47,985 nucleotides of DNA, taken from contig NZ_KQ950182.1 of NCBI RefSeq assembly GCF_001517975.1, positions 99,134 through 147,118 on the forward strand, given 5' to 3'. Positions within the stretch are counted from its first letter, which is position 1. Every line of letters begins with the position of its first letter. A program made the position numbers and the translations under genes. This stretch comes from Thermobifida cellulosilytica TB100. Its GTDB lineage: Bacteria > Actinomycetota > Actinomycetes > Streptosporangiales > Streptosporangiaceae. A model generated the notes under the pieces. It worked only from the letters and a program-made list of their open reading frames with translations, searched no databases and was not told the origin of the DNA. Shown one piece after another: positions 41,761-47,985 of this stretch.

Positions 41761-43155
41761 TCAGCAGCCGCACTCCGCCACGGCCGCGGCGAGGGTGTCC
41801 AGGGCCGACCCCGTGGCCGCGGGATGGTTGGCCACGAACGCGAACACCAGCAGACGCCCCTGGGCCGTGTAGATGGTCCCGGCGAGCGCGCTGACCTCGT
41901 TGAGCGTCCCCGTCTTGGCGCGGATCACCCCGGCTCCCCCGGCGGCGCCGCTCTCCGGCGAGTACCGGCCCGCCAGGCTCCCGGTGGCGTAGGCCGTGGG
42001 CAGCCCTGAGAGCGTCGGATACAGCTCCGGACGGTCGGGATCGGTGGCCAGCACCAGCAGTTCCGCCAGCGCCCGGCTGGTGATCCGGGTGTCCACCGAC
42101 AGGCCGCTGCCGTCGCTGACCTGCACCCCCGTCACCCCTAGCTCGTCCATGACCGCCATGACCGCGCGGGCGGCGCCCTCGAAGCTGGGCTCCTCGCCCC
42201 TGGCGATCGCCACCTGGCGGGCCAGTGCCTCCGCGACGTTGTTCTCGCTGTCCATCAGCGTCTTCTCGACCAGGGCCGAGATCGGGGGAGAGGACGCGGT
42301 GGCCAGGGGCTCGGCGTCCTGCGGGGCCTGCACGGCCTGCGGGGTGCCCGCCACGGTGACGCCCGCCTGCTCCAGCTTCCGGGCGAACGCCTCGGCCGCG
42401 GCCAGCGGCGGGTCCGACACCCGCGTGCCGTACTTGCTCTCCGACGGCAGGCCGATGCGCCCGCACTCGTCGACGACCTCGGCGATCCCGCAGTCCAGCA
42501 TCAGCGCGTGCACCGCGGCGGTGCTGCCCTCGTCGATGTAGCCCTGCTTCCAGCCGGGGCCCAGGGAGTCCCCCGTGTAGGCGGAGTCGTCGTAGCCCAG
42601 CCGCACCGTGGTCACGCCCGCCTCGGCCAGCGCCTGCGCGGTCTGGTCGGCCAGCTCCTCGAGGCTGGCCAGGCGGGGGTAGCGGTCGGGGTCGGCGTTC
42701 TCGGTCAGCGTGGGGTCGCCCCCGCCGACGAGGACGACCTCGTCGGGCGCGGCCCCCCGGACCACGCGGGTCTCGATCCGCGCGTCGGGGCCGACCTCGT
42801 GGAGCACGGCCACCGCGGTGACCACCTTGGTGGTGGAGGCGGGGACCACGCCCTCGTCCGCGTCGCGCGCATAGAGTTCCTGGTGGGTCTCCGCGTCGAC
42901 CACGTATGCGGAGAGCCCCTCGACGATGCCCGACTGGGCCATGGGATCATCGAGCTTATCCGCGAGCCGGGCCGGATCCACGGCCTCGGCGTCAGTGGAG
43001 GCCGGAAGAGGCACCGTCTCTGCGACCGCGACGGGAACAGGCACGGTCTCCGGGGGGCGGGCGGCGATCACGTCGCGGGCGACCGCTCCGGTGGCCAGCA
43101 CGAACAGGATGAGCAAGGCCAAGGTGAGGAGAGCCCAGAGTCGATCGTTCCGCAC
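41761..43155 (-). CDS. dacB: D-alanyl-D-alanine carboxypeptidase/endopeptidase, PBP4 (S13) type
   Basis: The 464-residue exported enzyme is anchored by an N-terminal helix (about 7-27). All three active-site motifs are present: STTK (Ser107 to Lys110), SEN in DSENNVAEALAR, and KTG in RAKTGTLNEVSALAG. The large insertion between the first two motifs is typical of class C PBP4 enzymes. It trims or cleaves peptidoglycan peptides. It is divergent from ppa, as in other actinobacteria (dacB-ppa). Confidence 0.95.
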   Translation of the reverse strand: MRNDRLWALLTLALLILFVLATGAVARDVIAARPPETVPVPVAVAETVPLPASTDAEAVDPARLADKLDDPMAQSGIVEGLSAYVVDAETHQELYARDADEGVVPASTTKVVTAVAVLHEVGPDARIETRVVRGAAPDEVVLVGGGDPTLTENADPDRYPRLASLEELADQTAQALAEAGVTTVRLGYDDSAYTGDSLGPGWKQGYIDEGSTAAVHALMLDCGIAEVVDECGRIGLPSESKYGTRVSDPPLAAAEAFARKLEQAGVTVAGTPQAVQAPQDAEPLATASSPPISALVEKTLMDSENNVAEALARQVAIARGEEPSFEGAARAVMAVMDELGVTGVQVSDGSGLSVDTRITSRALAELLVLATDPDRPELYPTLSGLPTAYATGSLAGRYSPESGAAGGAGVIRAKTGTLNEVSALAGTIYTAQGRLLVFAFVANHPAATGSALDTLAAAVAECGC

Positions 43156-43235
43156 TCCCGGTACCTGCCTTCCGTCGGCATCGCGAAAACCTGTGAACTA
43201 TGGCGACATTAGTCGCTAGGGGAGCCGAGAACAGT

Positions 43236-43754
43236 ATGGAATTCGACGTCACGATCGAAATCCCTAAGGGAGAGCGAAACAAGTACGAGATGGACCATGA
43301 GACCGGCCGCATCAGGCTGGACCGCATGCTGTTCACCTCGACCAGTTACCCCGCCGACTACGGCTTCATCGAGGGCACGCTGGGTGACGACGGCGACCCG
43401 CTGGACGCGCTCGTGCTGCTCAAGCACCCCACCTTCCCCGGCTGCATGATTCGGTGCCGCGCCATCGGCATGTTCCGCATGCGCGACGAGGCCGGAGGCG
43501 ACGACAAGGTGTTGTGCGTCCCTGCTACCGACCCGCGCATGGAACACCTGCGTGACATTCATCACGTCAACGAGTTCGAGCGGCTGGAGATCCAGCACTT
43601 CTTCACCGTCTACAAGGACCTGGAACCGGGCAAGTCGGTCGAGGGCGCCATCTGGGTGGGCCGCCACGAGGCCGAGCAGGAGATCAAGAACTCGATCAAG
43701 CGCGCCGCCGACCACGGGCACGAGGAAGGCGCGTACTTCAAGCTGGACGACTGA
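43236..43754 (+). CDS. ppa: Inorganic pyrophosphatase
   Basis: The 172-residue enzyme is a family I pyrophosphatase. It has [14 protein letters not shown] at the N-terminus, [25 protein letters not shown] with the metal-binding Asp residues, and [18 protein letters not shown]. It hydrolyses diphosphate to phosphate. I chose ATG 43236 because the conserved family sequence begins there; the frame is open to 43200. It is divergent from dacB. Confidence 0.96.
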   Translation: MEFDVTIEIPKGERNKYEMDHETGRIRLDRMLFTSTSYPADYGFIEGTLGDDGDPLDALVLLKHPTFPGCMIRCRAIGMFRMRDEAGGDDKVLCVPATDPRMEHLRDIHHVNEFERLEIQHFFTVYKDLEPGKSVEGAIWVGRHEAEQEIKNSIKRAADHGHEEGAYFKLDD

Positions 43755-43809
43755 TCCCGATCCGCAGACGACGGACGACAGTGGCGCGGACGTGGTGACG
43801 AGACCGCAG

Positions 43810-43860
43810 GTCCTGCCGGGACGCTGCTTTCCGGTCCCGGGAACGCCGAGCCGGCAGGAC
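43810..43860. terminator. Hairpin between ppa and a convergent gene
   Basis: GTCCTGCCGG (43810-43819) pairs perfectly with CCGGCAGGAC (43851-43860), and a smaller GGGAC/GTCCC hairpin sits inside the loop. It lies between the ppa stop and the convergent stop at 43887. Confidence 0.55.
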
Positions 43861-43886
43861 CGTGGCGACGGACCCTCCGCACAGGT

Positions 43887-44423
43887 CTAGGCGGTCGAGA
43901 CCGCCAACTGGAACAGCGCCGCGGCCAGCGCCACCACCGCACCGACCCCGGCGATCACCGCGGGGACCACCGAGGACCCCGGGGAGCGCCGGTCCGCGGC
44001 GGGCAGCGGAAACCCCTGCCGGTCGAAGTGGTCGCCCCGCGCCGCCACGTGACTGCGGTACTCGGCGAGTTCCGGGGCGACCGCTGCGCTGAGGACCCGC
44101 ACCCTCAGTGCGGCGGACGGCGTCGGTTCGCGGGGCGCCTCCTCCTCCGCCCGTCCCGCGACCGCCTCGTGGCGCGCGCACTCGGCGTCGGCGAGGGCGT
44201 GCAGCCAGTCGCGCAGCAGGGCCGGGTCGGAGAGGCGGTCGATGTGCGCCAGGGCGACGATCAGGGTGTCGCGCAGCGCGCTCTGCGCGGCGTCCTCGTC
44301 GCGGAGCGCGGCGCGGCAGTGCCGGTAGAGGTCTTCTCCGTAGGTGTCGAAGAGCAGGCCGCAGGCGTGTGCGGGGTCGGCGGAGCCCGATCGCAGCACC
44401 TGGAGGAGCTCAAGGTCCGTCAT
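43887..44423 (-). CDS. Sigma-70 region 2-like protein with a C-terminal membrane anchor
   Basis: The 178-residue protein begins MTDLELLQVLRSGSADPAHACGLLFDTYGEDLYRHCRAAL and continues DEDAAQSALRDTLIVALAHI, which resembles region 2 of ECF sigma factors. No region 4 follows; instead there is a polar linker and one C-terminal hydrophobic helix (about 153-175). It may be a degenerate sigma factor or a membrane-tethered regulator. The start may be 44423 or 44429. DNA or RNAP binding is unproven. Confidence 0.65.
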   Translation of the reverse strand: MTDLELLQVLRSGSADPAHACGLLFDTYGEDLYRHCRAALRDEDAAQSALRDTLIVALAHIDRLSDPALLRDWLHALADAECARHEAVAGRAEEEAPREPTPSAALRVRVLSAAVAPELAEYRSHVAARGDHFDRQGFPLPAADRRSPGSSVVPAVIAGVGAVVALAAALFQLAVSTA

Positions 44424-44597
44424 GGGCATCAACCTACGGTTTCCCGGCCCGCGGCACCGAACTTTCCTCAAAAATGGGGACGAATTTCGCCAACGCGGAG
44501 AATCTGTGCCGCCGGCGCGGAAGCCGCGCCGGGAACCATGCGGGGCCGCCGTCGGCTGCGGGCGTCGGCCGTGCGGGAGGCGCGCCCGCCGTCCCGC

Positions 44598-45251
44598 TCA
44601 GGCCGCGAAGCAGCGCACGATGCCGGCGACGTCCTGGGGGTCGAGGATGGTCGGCTGGGCCAGGATGTGCTCGACCGCCTGGCGGGGCCGGGCCACGACC
44701 ACCCGGCCGGAGTGCAGCACCGGTTCGGGCAGGCGGCCCGCCGTCGTGATCACCGGGGTGACCCGCACGCCCGGCCAGTTCTCCGCCAGGTGCAGGGAGC
44801 GCTCCAGGTGGGCCGCGTGCGCGCTGACCAGCTCCACGACGCGGTCGGCGGGCAGGGTGCCGATCATCCAGCGGTCGCCGTTGCGGGAGAAGGTGTGCTG
44901 CCAACTGCGGGTCTCCAGCAGGTAGACGCCGCCCGCGCCGACCGCCACGTGCCGGGAGTGGCCGCAGGGGGCCACGTGGTAGCCGTGCTGGTGGAGGGTG
45001 CGCAGCAGCCGTCCCCGGCCGAACGGCGCGTGCAGCCGGGGGGCGAGGGTGGCCTGGAGGAGGTAGCTGAGCGCGACCAGGCCCGCCACCAGGACTCCCG
45101 CCTGCCAGTCCAGGAACCCGGCGGCCATGACCCCCGAGGCCAGGACGACCAGGCAGCGGGTCGCGAACCGTACGACCTGGGCGCCCGTCGAGTCGGGCAC
45201 GATCGCCACGGCCCCGAGTTCCCCGGGGCGGGAGTGTCCGCCATGTCCCAC
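44598..45251 (-). CDS. Membrane protein with NERD-like domain
   Basis: The 217-residue protein has two hydrophobic helices (about 29-66), then a soluble domain with HGYHVAPCGHSRHVAVGAGGVYLLETRSWQ resembling the nuclease-related NERD core (G-x-D-H-V-x-V...VxExK). The usual Asp and Lys are not evident, so catalysis is doubtful. GGAGGTG lies four bases before GTG 45251. It stands in an accessory insertion between ppa and the DUF2342 gene. Confidence 0.6.
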   Translation of the reverse strand: MGHGGHSRPGELGAVAIVPDSTGAQVVRFATRCLVVLASGVMAAGFLDWQAGVLVAGLVALSYLLQATLAPRLHAPFGRGRLLRTLHQHGYHVAPCGHSRHVAVGAGGVYLLETRSWQHTFSRNGDRWMIGTLPADRVVELVSAHAAHLERSLHLAENWPGVRVTPVITTAGRLPEPVLHSGRVVVARPRQAVEHILAQPTILDPQDVAGIVRCFAA

Positions 45252-45818
45252 GTGTCACCTCCGGTGTCGATCCCGAAAGCCGGGCGCGGCGGCCGGGCCG
45301 GTGGAGGGCCTCCGACCGCCCGCCTGTCGCCCCTACGCAATCAGAACCTCGGTGGTTTCGGCAAAGCCCGATGTCACCACCGGTCCAGCCGAAAATACAG
45401 GTCCCGGTTTCCCCGGGGGTGTTTGCACTGGACACGCCCCGGGCAGCCGGACGGGTGAGGGAGACGACACTCCGACCGCCGCCTCCGGCTTGACATCGCA
45501 ACCCGGGGTTGGTCTTCTTGACGACATGCGCTCGCGCACTGTCATGTTCCAGCCGACCGTCGTCCGCAGGGTCCCGGTGGCCTTCCGACGTGTGGCCAGT
45601 GCGCTGTGTCCGGTTTCTTCGTGTTGTTGTCGCTGAACGGCCGAGCCCTGTTGCGCTCCGTGAACCCCCGGGAAGGGGGTCCCGTTCCCTGTGCGCCTCT
45701 GGGCGCGTTCCCGTCGGCGCCGTCCTCTTCCGGCGCCGCGTCGCAGCACCTCTTCTGACTCTGACGTCGTCCCGCCACGGTCTGTGGGGCGACCGACACG
45801 CACGAAGGACCACTGTCG
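45252..45818. other. 567-bp gap
   Basis: I find no supported gene. It holds an imperfect hairpin (45412-45422 with 45432-45443), a TTGACA element at 45490-45495 with no good -10, and two copies of CGGCGCCG at 45715-45722 and 45731-45738. Confidence 0.45.
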
Positions 45819-46364
45819 ATGTTGTCCGCTCTGCCCACGGTTTCTGCCGTTCCCACGGAATCCACCACTGAATCCCCGGTCGGTCCCGCCGCCTCCTCCC
45901 CCGACGGGATCGGCGACATCGTGATGGCCGGGGCGCGCAGCCCGTACGCGCACCTCGTCGTCCGCTCCCTGCCCACCGTCGGCCGGCTCATGGCGGCGGC
46001 CCGCGACGCCGCGGCCGTCCTCGCCCGCCCCGAGACGTGGCCGCGCACGCACGGCCGCTGGCGGCGTGCGCCGCGCGCGGCCCGGCGGCGCACCCGCGGC
46101 CGAATGCGGATGAGCGTCGTGGTCCTGCACCCCAACGGGTTCGTCGCGCTGCCCCCCGCCCGTCCGGAGGGCGGTCCCGCCCGCGGGGACGTGCTCCTGG
46201 TGGTCCACGGCCGGATCCACGCGGTGGTCACCGGCCGCGACGGCCGCCTGCTGGCGGTGCAGGAGCTGGTGCGCGGCCGCACCCGGGTGCTCGGCGGGGT
46301 GGACGGCCGCCAGCTCGTCAACACCGGGACCGAGACCGCGCTGGTGGTGCGGGTCACCACCTGA
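45819..46364 (+). CDS. Hypothetical protein with a cupin-like C-terminal half
   Basis: The 181-residue protein has a Ser/Thr/Pro-rich N-terminus, a basic middle (about 80-97) and a beta-rich C-terminal half (RMSVVVLHPNGFVALPPARP, GDVLLVVHGRIHAVVTGRDGRLL, GRQLVNTGTETALVVRVTT) that reads like a cupin barrel. Few metal-binding His are visible. AAGGA lies about 10 bp before the ATG. The family assignment is tentative. Confidence 0.5.
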   Translation: MLSALPTVSAVPTESTTESPVGPAASSPDGIGDIVMAGARSPYAHLVVRSLPTVGRLMAAARDAAAVLARPETWPRTHGRWRRAPRAARRRTRGRMRMSVVVLHPNGFVALPPARPEGGPARGDVLLVVHGRIHAVVTGRDGRLLAVQELVRGRTRVLGGVDGRQLVNTGTETALVVRVTT

Positions 46365-46372
46365 CCGGCCGC

Positions 46373-46747
46373 TCACCGCACACCCGTCCCCGCGGGCAGG
46401 CCGCGCAGCGCGCGGTCCACGGCCTCGACGGCGCGCAGCGTCGCGGCCAGCCGGGTGCCCTCGGTGCGGTAGACGCCCCTGACCTGGTCCAGCGCCGCGG
46501 GCGGCAGCAGGCCGTCGAGCTCGGCGGGGGTGCTGCGGTAGCCCTCGCGGGCCGCCTCCAACTGCGTGCGCACGTGGCGCAGCGCCAGCGCGGACAGCGC
46601 CGCGGGGTACCTGCGCAGCACCCCGTGCAGCCGGTAGTCGCCGGGCAGCAGTCCGAACAGCCACTCGGCCGCGCTCTGCGGGAAGTCCTCGGCCCAGAAA
46701 GGGTGCACCCCCGCGGGCCACTCCTCGGGCAACCGCTGTTCGACCAT
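46373..46747 (-). CDS. Hypothetical protein, probably SOS-regulated
   Basis: The 124-residue, largely helical protein contains EEWPAGVHPFWAEDFPQSAAEWLFGLLPGDYRLHGVLRRYP and a helical second half. I do not recognise the family. Its start is 22 bp from a LexA-type palindrome on the minus-strand promoter side, and a TATGCT -10 element lies at 46753-46758, so transcription is likely repressed by LexA and induced by DNA damage. It converges on the cupin-like gene with 8 bp between. Confidence 0.65.
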   Translation of the reverse strand: MVEQRLPEEWPAGVHPFWAEDFPQSAAEWLFGLLPGDYRLHGVLRRYPAALSALALRHVRTQLEAAREGYRSTPAELDGLLPPAALDQVRGVYRTEGTRLAATLRAVEAVDRALRGLPAGTGVR

Positions 46748-46769
46748 GCGGCAAGCATACCCCTTCTGT

Positions 46770-46785
46770 GCGAACAGGTGTTCGA
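46770..46785. promoter_or_regulatory. LexA (SOS) box
   Basis: GCGAACAGGTGTTCGA matches the actinobacterial SOS palindrome TCGAAC-N4-GTTCGA at 11 of 12 fixed positions. It is nearly the same as the site known upstream of mycobacterial recA. It lies between the divergent starts at 46747 (minus, 22 bp away) and 46866 (plus, 80 bp away). Confidence 0.8.
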
Positions 46786-46865
46786 ATCAAGACCGTTTCG
46801 GGACACGGACCGGCGAATCGGTCGCGTCCCCCGGTAGTCCCGGCCCTAGTGGGTACGGTGAAAGA

Positions 46866-47975
46866 GTGACTCTGATCGACTGGGAAGTAGCCGTCAACAC
46901 CGGTGTCCGCCTCGTGCGGCCCGGTCCGCAGATCAGCCTGACCGAGGCCCGCCAGGCCGTGGCCCAGCTCCGGGAGCTCTCGGTGGCCGCGCAGACCCAC
47001 GTGCGCGAGTTCACCGGGATGGAGAGCCTCGAACCGGTGGGGCCCGCCACCGTCGTCGACCGCCCCGGGTGGATCAGGGCGAACGTCGACGGCTTCCGGG
47101 TGGTGCTGGAACCCGTCATCGACAGCCTCAAGCCCTCGGCCCTGGACGACTCCCCCGTCGGCACCATCACCACGGCGGTCGGCTCCCGGGTCACCGGGGC
47201 GCAGCTCGGCGCCGTGCTCGCCTACCTCGCCGGGCGCGTGCTCGGCCAGTACGAGCTGTTCCTGCCCCCCGACCCCGAGGGCCGGGCGCCCACCGGCCGC
47301 CTCACCCTCGTGGCCCCCAACATCGTCCACGCCGAGCAGGAGCTCGACGTCGACCCGCACGACTTCCGGCTGTGGGTGTGCCTGCACGAGGAGACCCACC
47401 GCACCCAGTTCACCGCCAACCCGTGGCTGCGCGGCTACGTCCAGCAGCTCATCACCGACTACCTGCGCGCCTCCCACCTGAGCGTCGGCGACCTCCTGGA
47501 GCGGCTGCGCGCGGTCGCCGACGCGGTCGCCGAGGTGGTCCGCGGCAACGAGGCCAACCTCATCGACATCTTCCAGACCGAGCAGCAGAGCGAGATCCTC
47601 GACCGCATCACCGCGGTCATGACCCTGGCCGAGGGGCACGGCGACTACGTCATGGACGCGGTCGGCCCCCAGGTGGTGCCGAGCGTGGCCGAGATCCGGC
47701 GCCGCTTCCAGCGCCGCCGCCACGGCGGCAACCGGATCGACAAGGCCCTGCGCCAACTGCTCGGCCTCGACCTGAAGCTGAAGCAGTACGAGGAGGGCGC
47801 GGCCTTCGTGCGCACGGTGGTGGCCCGGGTCGGCATGGCCGACTTCAACCGGATCTGGGAGTCCCCCGAGACGCTGCCCACCCTCGCCGAGATCCGCGAC
47901 CCCGAGGCGTGGATCGCCCGCGTCCTCCACCCGCCGCTGCCGCTCTCCTCCGGCGAGGAGCCCGAGGACCGGTAG
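46866..47975 (+). CDS. Zinc-dependent metalloprotease of the DUF2342 family
   Basis: The 369-residue protein has the zinc motif HEETH at 174-178 (LWVCLHEETHRTQF) and a downstream acidic element, TLAEGHGDYVMD, characteristic of DUF2342 proteins, which are sometimes annotated as coenzyme F420 biosynthesis associated. There is no signal peptide. It starts at GTG 46866. In other actinobacteria this gene lies between dacB/ppa and tilS-hpt; the window ends 10 bp after its stop. Its substrate is unknown. Confidence 0.9.
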   Translation: MTLIDWEVAVNTGVRLVRPGPQISLTEARQAVAQLRELSVAAQTHVREFTGMESLEPVGPATVVDRPGWIRANVDGFRVVLEPVIDSLKPSALDDSPVGTITTAVGSRVTGAQLGAVLAYLAGRVLGQYELFLPPDPEGRAPTGRLTLVAPNIVHAEQELDVDPHDFRLWVCLHEETHRTQFTANPWLRGYVQQLITDYLRASHLSVGDLLERLRAVADAVAEVVRGNEANLIDIFQTEQQSEILDRITAVMTLAEGHGDYVMDAVGPQVVPSVAEIRRRFQRRRHGGNRIDKALRQLLGLDLKLKQYEEGAAFVRTVVARVGMADFNRIWESPETLPTLAEIRDPEAWIARVLHPPLPLSSGEEPEDR

Positions 47976-47985
47976 CCGAGGCCCC

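Noticed and set aside
45333-47930. An 865-codon minus-strand frame opposite the DUF2342 gene
   Set aside because: The composition is antisense-like and it overlaps three better supported genes on the plus strand.

Overview
The window is about 48 kb of very GC-rich chromosome from an actinobacterium. Inferred from content, it is a plant-biomass degrader of the Thermobifida/Nocardiopsaceae type. Pointers are a GH10 xylanase and an acetyl-xylan-esterase-like enzyme that both carry CBM2 cellulose-binding modules, a CelR-type palindrome upstream of the xylanase, mycothiol synthesis (mshA), a Mycobacterium-like dUMP-forming dCTP deaminase, the PhoR-PhoP/SenX3-RegX3 locus, CarD, and a type I-E CRISPR repeat. 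The species was not established.

Layout. 0-9 kb: a three-gene envelope or stress operon, a secreted CBM2 esterase, a TetR-MFS efflux operon with a three-palindrome operator, two alpha/beta hydrolases and a GNAT acetyltransferase. 9-18.6 kb: tRNA-Gly, dcd, a rhomboid protease, a glycine-betaine-type ABC importer, small regulators and the xylanase. 18.7-25 kb: dtd, a DUF2207 membrane protein, two tandem paralogous zinc peptidases, a DUF2516 protein and a BlaI-M56 sensor/repressor pair. 25-32 kb is the accessory zone: an XRE/DUF397 pair, two small genes that each look frameshifted, a hairpin-rich spacer, a CRISPR array of 29 repeats and 28 spacers with no cas genes in view, then a phage-like lysis pair. 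The amidase of that pair is split by an intein. 32-48 kb is conserved core: a macrodomain protein, mshA, a YbjN protein, gpmA, senX3-regX3, phoU, carD, ispF, an MFS transporter, dacB, ppa and a DUF2342 metalloprotease. A few poorly known genes interrupt the last block, and one of them sits behind a LexA box.

The most unusual feature is the amidase at 29873-31918. Residues 72-435 form an intein with the Trp-Cys-Thr signature of class 3 (phage-type) inteins plus a Cys at position 1. It is inserted directly after the predicted catalytic tyrosine of an N-acetylmuramoyl-L-alanine amidase, so the lytic enzyme should be inactive until splicing. A holin-like gene follows, and the CRISPR array lies next to it. 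Other points of interest are the uniform base switch at repeat 16 of the array, the 16-bp-pitch TetR operator, the SOS box, the paired frameshifts, and carD-ispF without ispD between them.
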